Source: Raineyella sp964528755 (GTDB taxonomy: Bacteria; Actinomycetota; Actinomycetes; Propionibacteriales; Propionibacteriaceae). Taken from it: 12,445 bases of DNA. Numbering within the stretch: position 1 is the stretch's first letter; each line of letters starts with the position of its first letter. The notes under the pieces were generated by a model. It worked only from the letters and a program-made list of their open reading frames with translations. It was not told the DNA's origin and did not search any database. A program made the translations under genes and the position numbers. The stretch covers positions 1-12,445 of the forward strand of contig CAZGWN010000090.1 of assembly GCA_964528755.1 (NCBI GenBank). Direction: 5' to 3'. Shown here in pieces: positions 1 through 6,720 of this stretch.

Positions 1-463
1 GGCAGGGCGGGACCCGATAACCGAAGCACCGGTCGGCGCGCAGCCGGGTCAGCCGATGGTGGCGCAGCGAGGCCCGGAAGGCGCTCGGCCCGAAGAGCTG
101 ATCCGCGTCGTCGCATTCGTCGTCGTCGAGCAGCCACGCGCGCAGGTCCTCCATCCGGGCCAGCGTCGAGAGGCGGGCCGTACTGATGTCGGCGACCATC
201 GCCATACCGCCGTCGTGGTCGGGTCGGGCGCAGATCTGGCGTCCCCGCCAGTCCACCGCGAAGGCGACCAGGCCCGAGGCGACATGGCCGAAGACCCGCC
301 GGGTCCGGTCCGTGGCGCGTTGACCGGCCGGCAGGTCGTGGAAGTGCACGAGGCCCCGGTTGAAGGACATCCCGCACCACCCCCGCAGCGCGAAGGCGTG
401 GCCGACGGGGGGAGGGGTCCAGGCCGCGCGGGAGGCCGTCGGACCGTCGGGGAGGAGCGCCAT
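1..463 (-). CDS. DUF1851 / T6SS Tdi1-C-like protein (3' end outside window)
   Basis: I see an open frame of 154 codons from ATG at 463 to the left edge, with almost exclusive G/C at third positions, unlike the overlapping frames. The protein begins MALLPDGPTASRAAW. It then shows a pattern I associate with the DUF1851/T6SS_Tdi1_C family: 'FNRGLVHFHD' (about residues 36-45, compare the family's F-GLYRIH), 'FAVDWRGRQI' (about 72-81, compare FGYDWLGRQF) and 'CFGYRVPPC' at the edge (compare ECVGYKVPLFLGG). Members of this family include immunity proteins to type VI effectors, but many are orphan proteins of unknown role. No effector gene is visible here. The start is supported by TAGAGT seven bases upstream of ATG and by the absence of a ribosome binding site, which suggests a leaderless mRNA. 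The coding call is firm; the family assignment is from motif memory and moderate. Confidence 0.62.
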   Translation of the reverse strand, partial: MALLPDGPTASRAAWTPPPVGHAFALRGWCGMSFNRGLVHFHDLPAGQRATDRTRRVFGHVASGLVAFAVDWRGRQICARPDHDGGMAMVADISTARLSTLARMEDLRAWLLDDDECDDADQLFGPSAFRASLRHHRLTRLRADRCFGYRVPPC

Positions 464-470
464 GGGCGGC

Positions 471-476
471 ACTCTA
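471..476 (-). promoter_or_regulatory. -10 element of a leaderless promoter
   Basis: On the minus strand TAGAGT lies exactly seven bases before the ATG at 463, so transcription would start at or next to the start codon. No purine-rich ribosome binding site lies in between. No good -35 is visible. The same hexamer and spacing recur at 9429-9444. Confidence 0.5.
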
Positions 477-507
477 GCAACGGCCGATGACCCTCCCGGA
501 CGCGCTG

Positions 508-1170
508 TCAGCGGGTTCCGTCATGCCCCCGCAACAAGTCGCTGAAACTGGTCACCGACAGCGGCGTGTCGGTGTCGTCGACCTCCGCCGGGTCGCCGGG
601 GGTGAACCCGGCCACCGCGTCGGGAGTGGCGACGACGAGCCCGGCGAGCTCGCTCGCGGCCCGGGTGATCCGCCGGCCGAGGCCGGTCGCCTCCTCCGGG
701 GCCCCGAAGTCCTCGGTCGCGGCGAAGACCCCGGTCGGCACCACCACGCTGCCGAACCAGGTGAACAGCGGGCGCATGGCGTGGTCCAGCACGAGCGAGT
801 GTCGTGGGGTGCCGGCGGTGGCTGCGATGAGGACCGGCTTGCCGGCCAGCGCGTGTGGGTCGAAGGTGTCGAAGAACATCTTGAACAGTCCGGAGTAGCC
901 GGCCGCGAACACGGGGGTGACCGCGACCAGCCCGTCGGCGCGCTCGACCACCGTACGGGCCTCCTCCACGGCGGCCACCGGGAGGCCCGCGGTCGACATG
1001 GTGGTGGCCAGGCCGATGGCGAGCTCGCGGACCTCGATGGGGGACACCGTCAGGTCCTCCCCACGAGCGCCCACCTGGCTGCGGACGGCGTCGGAGATCC
1101 GATCGGCCAGCAGCCGGGTGGACGAGGGCGTGCTCAGCCCGGCACTGACCACCGCGAGCCGGCGGGTCAT
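508..1170 (-). CDS. CE1759-family FMN reductase (NADPH-dependent)
   Basis: This 220-residue protein fits the NADPH-dependent FMN reductase (flavodoxin-like) fold. It has an N-terminal phosphate-binding loop 'SAGLSTPSSTRLLAD' (residues 9-23) and the flavin-contact segment 'TPVFAAGYSGLFKMFFD' (85-101). It most resembles the CE1759 type, which in actinobacteria sits beside a CE1758-type luciferase-like monooxygenase. It presumably supplies reduced FMN to that enzyme in the cytoplasm. The start is ATG at 1170, preceded by AGGAGGTG about seven bases upstream. The ATG overlaps the TGA of the upstream monooxygenase gene by four bases (ATGA), indicating translational coupling in a two-gene operon. 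The frame stays open much further upstream, but that part lies in the wrong frame of the monooxygenase gene. The substrate of the pair is unknown. Confidence 0.9.
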   Translation of the reverse strand: MTRRLAVVSAGLSTPSSTRLLADRISDAVRSQVGARGEDLTVSPIEVRELAIGLATTMSTAGLPVAAVEEARTVVERADGLVAVTPVFAAGYSGLFKMFFDTFDPHALAGKPVLIAATAGTPRHSLVLDHAMRPLFTWFGSVVVPTGVFAATEDFGAPEEATGLGRRITRAASELAGLVVATPDAVAGFTPGDPAEVDDTDTPLSVTSFSDLLRGHDGTR

Positions 1171-2360
1171 GCGTCCACCTCCTGGCGCTCGTCCTCGGTG
1201 CCGTCCTGGGTGGCGGCCCCGTCCGGGGACCCGACCTCCTCCTGGCCGGGGATGACGGCAGGGGCGACCTGGTGAATGGGGCCGTCGGGGCCCTGGGCGA
1301 CCAGGTCGGCGTGGGTGGGCGGGCTGGAGGGTACGCCGTCCGGGCGACGTGCCTCGAACTCGCGACGCAGCACGGGGATGACCTCGGTGCCGAGGATCTC
1401 CATCTGCTCCAGGACCGTCTTCAGCGGCAGCCCGGCGTGGTCGATGAGGAAGAGCTGGCGCTGGTAGTCGCCGACCACGTCGGCATAGCCCAGGTAGCGC
1501 TCGATCACCTGGTCGGGGGAGCCGACGGTGAGCGGGGTGAGGTGGGAAAACTCCTCCAGCGAGGGGCCGTGACCGTACACCGGTGCGTTGTCGAAGTAGG
1601 GCCGGAACTCCCGGACGGCGTCCTGGGAGTTGGGCCGCATGAAGACCTGCCCACCGAGGCCGACGATCGCCTGGTCGGCGCGGCCGTGGCCGTAGTGCTC
1701 GAAGCGGGCGCGGTAGAGCCGCACCATCCGGCGGACGTGACCCGAGTCCCAGAAGATGTTGTTGTGGAAGAACCCGTCGCCGTAGAACGCCGCCTGCTCG
1801 GCGATCTCGGTGGAGCGGATCGACCCGTGCCACACGAACGGCGGGGTTCCGTCCAGCGGCGCCGGGGTGGAGGTGAAGCCGCGCAGCGGCGTGCGGAACC
1901 GGCCCTGCCAGTCGACCACCGGTTCGCGCCACAACCGCCGGACCAGGTGGTAGTTCTCGACGGCGAGCTCGATGCCGTCGCGGATGTCCTTGCCGAACCA
2001 CGGGTAGACCGGCCCGGTATTGCCGCGGCCGAGCATCAGGTCCACCCGGCCGTCGGCCAGGTGCTGAAGCATCGCGTAGTCCTCGGCGATCTTCACCGGG
2101 TCGTCGGTGGTGATCAGCGTGGTTGCGGTGGACAGGATGAGCTTCTCGGTGCGCGCGGCGATCCAGCCGAGCATGGTCGTGGGGCTCGACGGCACGAAGG
2201 GCGGGTTGTGGTGCTCGCCGGTCGCGAACACGTCCATCCCGAGCTGCTCCGCCTGAACCGCGACGGTGAGCATCGCCTTGATCCGCTCCGCCTCGCTCGG
2301 CGTACGGCCGGTGGTCGGGTCGGTGGTCACGTCACCGATGGTGAATACGCCGAACTGCAT
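1167..2360 (-). CDS. CE1758-family LLM-class FMN-dependent monooxygenase
   Basis: This 397-residue protein has a luciferase-like monooxygenase TIM barrel. Diagnostic stretches are 'MQFGVFTIGD' at the N-terminus, 'FATGEHHNPPF' (45-55), 'LADGRVDLMLGRGN' (101-114) and 'LTVGSPDQVIERYLGYADVVGDYQRQL' in the C-terminal part (residues 277-303). Together with the coupled reductase this is the CE1758/CE1759 'LLM duo', a two-component flavin monooxygenase of unknown substrate. I chose ATG at 2360 because GGGAGG lies four bases upstream and the family begins at this point. A TTG at 2384 would add eight residues and lies inside the operator. The C-terminal 40 to 45 residues, after 'PPTHADLV', are acidic, low in complexity and look like a tail beyond the usual family end. 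The gene is first in its operon and probably controlled by the inverted repeat just upstream. Confidence 0.92.
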   Translation of the reverse strand: MQFGVFTIGDVTTDPTTGRTPSEAERIKAMLTVAVQAEQLGMDVFATGEHHNPPFVPSSPTTMLGWIAARTEKLILSTATTLITTDDPVKIAEDYAMLQHLADGRVDLMLGRGNTGPVYPWFGKDIRDGIELAVENYHLVRRLWREPVVDWQGRFRTPLRGFTSTPAPLDGTPPFVWHGSIRSTEIAEQAAFYGDGFFHNNIFWDSGHVRRMVRLYRARFEHYGHGRADQAIVGLGGQVFMRPNSQDAVREFRPYFDNAPVYGHGPSLEEFSHLTPLTVGSPDQVIERYLGYADVVGDYQRQLFLIDHAGLPLKTVLEQMEILGTEVIPVLRREFEARRPDGVPSSPPTHADLVAQGPDGPIHQVAPAVIPGQEEVGSPDGAATQDGTEDERQEVDA

Positions 2361-2370
2361 GATGCCTCCC

Positions 2371-2386
2371 AGTTGAACTGTCAACT
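2371..2386 (-). promoter_or_regulatory. RosR-like (MarR-type) operator candidate
   Basis: AGTTGAACTGTCAACT is an inverted repeat with perfect 6-bp arms and a 4-bp centre. It lies between the -10 box and the ribosome binding site of the monooxygenase gene, so a bound protein would cover the transcription start. The arms and the spacing match GTTGA-N4-TCAAC, the core I recall for RosR, the peroxide-sensing MarR-type repressor of Corynebacterium glutamicum, whose targets include monooxygenase and FMN reductase genes. The regulator is not encoded in this window. Confidence 0.6.
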
Positions 2387-2415
2387 ACCCTAGCTCGGGC
2401 CGAGGCGGGTGCCAA
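2387..2415 (-). promoter_or_regulatory. Sigma70-like promoter of the monooxygenase/reductase operon
   Basis: Read on the minus strand, TTGGCA (plus-strand 2410-2415) is followed after exactly 17 bases by TAGGGT (2387-2392). Both hexamers are close to the housekeeping consensus. The predicted start point, about seven bases further on, falls inside the inverted repeat at 2371-2386, giving a short leader with GGGAGG before ATG. Confidence 0.6.
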
Positions 2416-2514
2416 GTGGGACGTACGGGGCGGTGGGCCGACCTCGCCGTACCCGCGGCACCGGCGCCCTGGCTCACGAATTGTTTCGTCGGGTTTTCAC
2501 TTCTTTGCGATCGG

Positions 2515-2547
2515 TTTACAGATGTGCCGAGGGCCGCACCCTATACA
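2515..2547 (+). promoter_or_regulatory. Putative promoter region of the solute-receptor gene
   Basis: A locally AT-richer stretch (about 2477-2525) precedes TTTACA (2515-2520) and TATACA (2542-2547). The 21-base spacing is too long for an ideal sigma70 promoter, so TATACA may act with a different or weak -35. A leader of about 85 bases would result. The window from 2416 to 2636 holds no gene that I can support. Confidence 0.35.
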
Positions 2548-2636
2548 TCCCTGAAACATAGGACCCGTAGCGTGCTCAGCCAATGGCGGTGGCTGGCGGG
2601 GTCACTGTCTGAATCCCCTCGAAACGGAGGAGCAGT

Positions 2637-4007
2637 ATGAACGCATTCGCGACCCGGGAGTCGTTGCGTAGACGGCGAGTGCCCAAGGCCACGGCGATGC
2701 TCGTCGCGCTCGGCATGGGGGCGGTCGGTCTCGCCTCGTGCAGCGACCAGAGCGCCGGGGCCGGCGCCAGCCCGGAGGCCTCGGCCGCGTCGTCCGCGTC
2801 GACCGTGTGTGGCCCCGACGCCGCCAGCGCGGCGGCCACCCCGGCGCCGGTTTCGCCGCCGACCGAGAAGGACCGGGCTGCTAAGCTCAAGATCGGCTCG
2901 ATCCTGCCGCAGACAGGCACCCTGGCCTTCCTCGGGCCGCCCGAGATTGCCGGTGTCGACCTCGCGGTCGCCGAGATCAACGGCTCGGATGCCGGGGTGC
3001 TGGGTGGCAACGTCGAGGTGCTGCACCGTGACTCGGGCGACACCACCACCGACATCGCGACCCAGTCGGCCCAGGACCTGATCCAGCAGAAGGTGGCCGC
3101 GGTGATCGGGGCGGCGTCCTCGGGCGTGTCGATGACGTTCATCGACGCGGTCACGGGGGCGAAGATCGTCCAGATCTCCCCGGCCAACACGTCGCCGGAC
3201 TTCACCGATTACGACGACGGCGGGTACTTCTGGCGGACCGCTCCGTCGGATGTTCTGCAGGGCCGGGTGAACGGCAACCTCATCCTCGGCGACGGGAACG
3301 TCAATGTCGGCATTCTCTACCTGAATGACGCGTACGGCACCGGTCTTCGGGACAACATCAAGAAGGCCGTGCAGGACGGCGGCGGCACGATCGTCGGCGA
3401 GGAGGCGTTCAACGAGGGCGACAAGAACTTCGCGTCTCAGATCGACGCGCTGCTGGCCCAGGATCCCGACGCCATCGCGCTGATCGCCTTCGACCAGACG
3501 AAGACCATCATTCCCGAACTCGTCACCACCAAGGGGTTCCCCGGTGACAAGGTCTACTTCGTCGACGGCAACCTGGCCGACTACTCCAAGGACTTCGACG
3601 CGGGCGTCCTCAACTGCGCCAAGGGCACCCTGCCCGGCGTCATCGCCGACACCGACTTCCGGGCCCGACTCCTCGGCGTCGACCCGAAGCTGACCGACTA
3701 CAGCTACGCGGCCGAGTCGTACGACGCGACGATCCTCGCTGCGCTCGCCGCGGTCGCGGCCAACGGGACGACCGGCGAGGACGTGCAGAGCCAGATGCAG
3801 GCGGTGTCGGAGGGCGGCGAGAAGTGCACCACCTTCGAGGACTGCGCCGCGCTGCTGGCCGACGGCACGGACATCGACTACGACGGCGTGTCCGGTCCGA
3901 TCAGCTTCGATGAGAAGGGTGATCCGACCGAGGCGTACATCGGCATCTACCAGTACGGCGCGGACAACACCTACGCGGCGATCGGTTCGGAGGCCGGTCA
4001 GCTCTGA
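2637..4007 (+). CDS. Branched-chain amino acid-type ABC transporter receptor lipoprotein
   Basis: This 456-residue protein is a type I periplasmic-binding-protein fold receptor (Peripla_BP_6, LivJ-like) of the HAAT family. It has a positively charged N-terminus, a hydrophobic stretch and the lipobox 'GLASC', placing the lipid-modified Cys at residue 35. A Ser/Ala/Pro-rich linker runs to about residue 82. The ligand domain starts at 'KLKIGSILPQTG' (83-94) and contains 'IGAASSGVSMTFIDAV', 'SPANTSPDFTDY' and 'LYLNDAYGTGLRDNI'. The paired cysteines in 'KCTTFEDC' suggest a disulfide in the exposed domain. ATG at 2637 has GGAGGAG four bases upstream. The gene faces the livHMGF operon and very likely feeds it, delivering ligand on the outer face of the membrane. 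The ligand cannot be told from the sequence: branched-chain amino acids, other amino acids, amides or urea are all possible for this family. Confidence 0.92.
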   Translation: MNAFATRESLRRRRVPKATAMLVALGMGAVGLASCSDQSAGAGASPEASAASSASTVCGPDAASAAATPAPVSPPTEKDRAAKLKIGSILPQTGTLAFLGPPEIAGVDLAVAEINGSDAGVLGGNVEVLHRDSGDTTTDIATQSAQDLIQQKVAAVIGAASSGVSMTFIDAVTGAKIVQISPANTSPDFTDYDDGGYFWRTAPSDVLQGRVNGNLILGDGNVNVGILYLNDAYGTGLRDNIKKAVQDGGGTIVGEEAFNEGDKNFASQIDALLAQDPDAIALIAFDQTKTIIPELVTTKGFPGDKVYFVDGNLADYSKDFDAGVLNCAKGTLPGVIADTDFRARLLGVDPKLTDYSYAAESYDATILAALAAVAANGTTGEDVQSQMQAVSEGGEKCTTFEDCAALLADGTDIDYDGVSGPISFDEKGDPTEAYIGIYQYGADNTYAAIGSEAGQL

Positions 4008-4012
4008 TCTGA

Positions 4013-4039
4013 GTCCGATCGCTGCCACGGTGATCGGAC
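4013..4039 (+). other. Inverted repeat just after the receptor gene
   Basis: GTCCGATC (4013-4020) and GATCGGAC (4032-4039) form a perfect 8-bp stem with an 11-base loop, five bases after the stop codon. It may protect the 3' end of the transcript or add to termination together with the stronger hairpin that follows. Confidence 0.45.
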
Positions 4040-4060
4040 GGATGGATTGACGTACGGCCG

Positions 4061-4099
4061 AAGGGGCCGGCGGGTCGGAGAGAGGCCCGCCGGCCCCTT
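4061..4099 (+). terminator. Strong hairpin terminator after the receptor gene
   Basis: A perfect 14-bp stem is formed by AAGGGGCCGGCGGG (4061-4074) and its complement (4086-4099), with an 11-base loop. The downstream arm ends in CTT and there is no long T run, which is usual for high-GC actinobacterial terminators. The stem is symmetric, so it could also stop leftward transcription coming out of doc. Confidence 0.75.
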
Positions 4100-4219
4100 C
4101 GTCGTGTGCGTCGGCGGATCGGATGCTGCCGGGCGAGGGGCGCGAGACGACGGTCGGCCGCACGGCAGCCGGACCCCCTCTGAACGCGTTGACAACGTCA
4201 CAGGGAGGTATTGGTATTG

Positions 4220-4606
4220 CTAGCCGGTGGCCGCCTCGTGGGCTTCGATCCAGTCCTGGATGTCCTTGACGCCGATCGTGCCGGCGGCCACGCCCGAGCC
4301 GAGAGTCTCAAGCTCGGCATCGGTGAACGTCAGGGTGACCCCGTTGATGCCGAGCAACGTGAGCATGGCGAGTACTCCGGCCCGCTTGTTGCCATCGATG
4401 AAGGGGTGATTGCGGATGAGGCCGAACGCCAGACGGGCGGCTTTCGCCTCGACACCCGGATAGAACTCGGTTCCCCCGTAGCCCGCGTAGGGAGCAGCCA
4501 CGGCGGAATCCAGCAAGGCCTCGTCCCGTACCCCGTCGGTGCCGCCGGTCTCGGCGAGCGCGTAGGCATGCAGAACCAGGACGTGTTCGACGTCGAGCCG
4601 CCTCAC
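4220..4606 (-). CDS. doc: Doc-type Fic-fold toxin (death on curing)
   Basis: This 128-residue protein has the short length of Doc toxins and the Fic/Doc catalytic motif 'HPFIDGNKRAG' (residues 67-77), including His67, Asp71, Asn73 and Lys74. The N-terminus 'RRLDVEHVLVLHAYALAETGG' and 'VRDEALLDSAVAAP' are also typical. Known Doc toxins phosphorylate elongation factor Tu and stop translation; this specific activity is inferred from the family. The start is GTG (4604-4606), which overlaps the TGA of the antitoxin gene by four bases. No separate ribosome binding site is needed if translation is coupled. It is second in a two-gene operon with phd. No key residue appears to be missing, so the module looks intact. 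Confidence 0.92.
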   Translation of the reverse strand: MRRLDVEHVLVLHAYALAETGGTDGVRDEALLDSAVAAPYAGYGGTEFYPGVEAKAARLAFGLIRNHPFIDGNKRAGVLAMLTLLGINGVTLTFTDAELETLGSGVAAGTIGVKDIQDWIEAHEAATG

Positions 4607-4845
4607 CGGGCGAGGGCCTCGAATGCGGCCCGGTGATCATCCAGGTAGTGGCGGGCGACCGCGAGCACGTCCTCGTTGCCGACCCGCTCCGACTCCCGGA
4701 TCGAAGGGTAGCTGATGACGACGTAGGCAGGCTTGTTGTTGCGGGTGATGACAACAGCGCCGCTCTCATCGACCTGCCGGGCAACGAGGGAAAAGTTCTT
4801 GTTGGCGTCACTGATCGGGATGGACTTCTCAGGGTCGGCGAGCAT
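4603..4845 (-). CDS. phd: Phd/YefM-family antitoxin
   Basis: This 80-residue protein has the Phd/YefM N-terminal DNA-binding and dimerisation fold: 'IPISDANKNFSLVARQVDESGAVVITRNNKPAYVVIS' spans residues 9-45, where 'VITRNNKPAYVVIS' is the hallmark strand. The C-terminal part, with 'YLDDHRAAFEALAR', should be the segment that covers the Doc active site. ATG at 4845 has GGAGG about six bases upstream. It is the first gene of the module and overlaps doc by four bases. By analogy with P1 Phd it should repress its own promoter, cooperatively with Doc, through the palindrome at 4863-4880. Confidence 0.9.
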   Translation of the reverse strand: MLADPEKSIPISDANKNFSLVARQVDESGAVVITRNNKPAYVVISYPSIRESERVGNEDVLAVARHYLDDHRAAFEALAR

Positions 4846-4862
4846 GGCAACCTCCGCGACAG

Positions 4863-4880
4863 TAGGATGGATTCATCCTA
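4863..4880. promoter_or_regulatory. Palindromic operator of the phd-doc module
   Basis: TAGGATG (4863-4869) and CATCCTA (4874-4880) form a perfect 7-bp inverted repeat around a 4-bp centre, 18 to 35 bases upstream of the phd start. It covers the predicted -10 box. Its size and position fit a Phd-dimer autoregulatory site. Confidence 0.65.
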
Positions 4881-4903
4881 GGTCGCTGCGCGGGCATGCA
4901 CAA
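4875..4903 (-). promoter_or_regulatory. Putative phd-doc promoter
   Basis: On the minus strand, TTGTGC (plus 4898-4903) and TAGGAT (4875-4880) are separated by 17 bases. The -10 is good and the -35 matches only in its first three bases. The -10 is part of the palindrome, which fits autorepression. Confidence 0.45.
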
Positions 4904-4993
4904 CGCCACCGATCGTTCGTCGGCGTCTCGGCCCTTGCGGGAGCCGTCCCAGAGGCGAGGAGCCGACCTTGCCCGATCGGGTGACCGGCCGGG

Positions 4994-5785
4994 CTACCCG
5001 GCGGCGGCCCGCGCGGCCCGTTCGGCCTCCACGTCGGTGGCCAGGGTGCCCAGGTACAGCTCGATGACCTTCGGATCGTTGGCGAGCTCCCGGCCGGTGC
5101 CCGTGTAGGCGTCGCGACCCTGGTCGAGGACATAGCCACGGGCGCAGATCTGCAAGCAGCGCCGGGCGTTCTGCTCGACCATCACGATGGTCACGCCGGC
5201 CCGGTTGATCTGGGCGATGCGCAGGAAGGTCTCGTCCTGGCGTACCGGTGACAGCCCCGCCGACGGCTCGTCGAGCAGCAGTACGGACGGCTCCATCATG
5301 AGGGCCCGGCCCATCGCGACCATCTGCCGCTCGCCGCCTGAGAGGGACCCGGCGCGCTGCTTGCGGCGCTTGCCGAGCTCGGCGAAGATCGTCGTGACGA
5401 AGTCGAACCTCTCCGCGAACGCCTGGGGCCGCAGGTACAGCCCCATCTCGAGATTCTCCTCGATGGTCAGCGAGGGGAACACGTTGTTGTTCTGCGGGAC
5501 CATCCCGACACCCTTGGCGACCAGCTTGTTGGCCTTCAGCCCGGTGATGTCCTCGCCGTTGAGCAGCACGCGGCCGCCGCGGATCCGGACCTGCCCGAAG
5601 ATGGCCTTCAGCAGGGTCGACTTGCCGGCCCCGTTCGGCCCGATGATGCCGATCAACTCGCCGGGCCACGCCTCGATGTTGCACCCGTTGAGGATGTTCA
5701 CGCCGGGCAGGTAGCCGCCGACGAGATCCACGGTCGCGAGGACAGGGACCTGGCCCGCGTCCTTCCGATCCTCTGCGTCCGTCAT
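4994..5785 (-). CDS. livF: HAAT-family ABC transporter ATPase, LivF type
   Basis: This 263-residue ATPase energises the importer at the inner face of the membrane. Visible motifs are Walker A 'GPNGAGKST' (49-57), Q-loop Gln98 in 'VPQNNNVFPSLTIEENL', signature 'LSGGERQ' (148-154) and Walker B with the catalytic Glu in 'VLLLDEP' (168-174). The switch region reads 'VEQNA', with Gln where many ATPases have His; this is normal for LivF and separates it from LivG. The ATG at 5785 overlaps the livG stop by four bases (ATGA). It is the last gene of the operon. I see no convincing terminator in the 113 bases before the phd promoter region. Confidence 0.93.
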   Translation of the reverse strand: MTDAEDRKDAGQVPVLATVDLVGGYLPGVNILNGCNIEAWPGELIGIIGPNGAGKSTLLKAIFGQVRIRGGRVLLNGEDITGLKANKLVAKGVGMVPQNNNVFPSLTIEENLEMGLYLRPQAFAERFDFVTTIFAELGKRRKQRAGSLSGGERQMVAMGRALMMEPSVLLLDEPSAGLSPVRQDETFLRIAQINRAGVTIVMVEQNARRCLQICARGYVLDQGRDAYTGTGRELANDPKVIELYLGTLATDVEAERAARAAAG

Positions 5786-6720
5786 CGGGCGCCCTCGGCC
5801 GGGGTCTCGGAGCTGCTCTCGGAGAAGGCCTTCTCGACTGCCTCGACCAGTTGGCGCTCCTCGCTGTTGAGGGTGTCGATCTCACCCAGGTCCTGGTCGT
5901 GGTGGGCGCCCAGGTACGCGTCGACGACCGCCTGGTCGTGCATCACGTCGTCCGGCGCCCCCTCGGCGACGACCCGGCCCTCGGCCATCACGACGACCCA
6001 GTCGGAGATCTTGGTCACCACATGCATGTCGTGCTCGACGAACAGCACCGACATGCCCTCGTCCTTGAGCGAGAGGATGTGATCGAGAAGGGACTGGGTG
6101 AGGGCGGGGTTCACCCCGGCCATCGGCTCGTCCAGCATGACGAGCTTCGGCCGGGTCATCAGGGCCCGGGCCATCTCCAGCAGCTTGCGCTGGCCGCCGG
6201 ACAGTGATGCCGCGTAGTCGTCGCGCTTGGCGTCCAGCTTGAACCGGGCGAGCAGCTCCTCGGCCCGGGCGGTGTTCTCCTTTTCCTGGCGCGCCCACAG
6301 CGGCTTGACGAAGGCGCTCCAGAAGCTCTCGCCGGTCTGGTCGCGGGCGCCGAGCAGCATGTTCTCCAGGACGGTCAGGCGGCCCAGCGACTTGGTGAGC
6401 TGGAAGGTGCGGACCATCCCGGAGCGGGCGACCGTGCTGGGGGACTTCCCGGACAGCGTGGTGCCGTCGAAGACGGCGGCCCCGCTGTCGGGCCGGTCGA
6501 AGCCGGTGAGCAGATTGAACAGCGTGGTCTTCCCCGCGCCGTTGGGCCCGATCAGCGCGGTGATCTTGCCCCGGGGGATCTCCAGGTGGTCGACGTCGAC
6601 GGCGGTGAGGCCCCCGAACGTACGGGTGATGCCGTCGGCGACCAGGATCGGGTCGGTCTTGGTGCACCCCGGGCCCACAGGGCCGGAGGTGAGGGATGGG
6701 GGGGTGAGAACGTCAAGCAC
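5782..6720 (-). CDS. livG: HAAT-family ABC transporter ATPase, LivG type
   Basis: This 312-residue protein is the partner ATPase. It has Walker A 'GPNGAGKTT' (58-66), Q-loop Gln107 in 'VRTFQLTKSLGRLTVLENML', signature 'LSGGQRK' (173-179), Walker B 'LVMLDEP' (193-199) and switch His230 in 'FVEHDM'. The start is a GTG at 6720 that overlaps the end of livM by eight bases; GGAG lies ten bases upstream within livM. About 20 residues precede the first strand of the ATPase domain. The family normally ends near 'VDAYLGA'. Here about 42 more residues follow, acidic and partly helical ('LNSEERQLVEAVEKAFSESSSE'), of unknown role. The next gene is coupled by an ATGA overlap. Confidence 0.93.
   Translation of the reverse strand: MLDVLTPPSLTSGPVGPGCTKTDPILVADGITRTFGGLTAVDVDHLEIPRGKITALIGPNGAGKTTLFNLLTGFDRPDSGAAVFDGTTLSGKSPSTVARSGMVRTFQLTKSLGRLTVLENMLLGARDQTGESFWSAFVKPLWARQEKENTARAEELLARFKLDAKRDDYAASLSGGQRKLLEMARALMTRPKLVMLDEPMAGVNPALTQSLLDHILSLKDEGMSVLFVEHDMHVVTKISDWVVVMAEGRVVAEGAPDDVMHDQAVVDAYLGAHHDQDLGEIDTLNSEERQLVEAVEKAFSESSSETPAEGAR

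Noticed and set aside
1171..2001. Upstream extension of the FMN reductase frame through the monooxygenase gene
   Set aside because: The family protein starts at ATG 1170 with a strong ribosome binding site; the extension is an Arg/Pro/Ala-rich off-frame reading of the neighbour.
1272..2393. Long open frame on the plus strand opposite the monooxygenase gene
   Set aside because: It is the antisense shadow of a clear LLM-family gene; its product is low-complexity Val/Gly/Arg-rich with no domain and no ribosome binding site.
2541..4163. 540-codon open frame opposite the receptor gene
   Set aside because: The receptor on the other strand has a lipobox, ribosome binding site and family motifs; the opposite frame also runs through the terminator hairpin and is a GC-driven artefact.
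4189..4217. Consensus TTGACA pointing rightward into doc, with GGGAGG and a TTG-initiated frame behind it (possible antisense transcript)
   Set aside because: The only -10 at proper spacing (TGGTAT) is poor, and the frame opposite doc has no recognisable product; kept only as a weak antisense-RNA possibility.
4929..4946. Possible terminator hairpin after livF
   Set aside because: The stem is short and interrupted by a bulge, with no T run; not strong enough to call.
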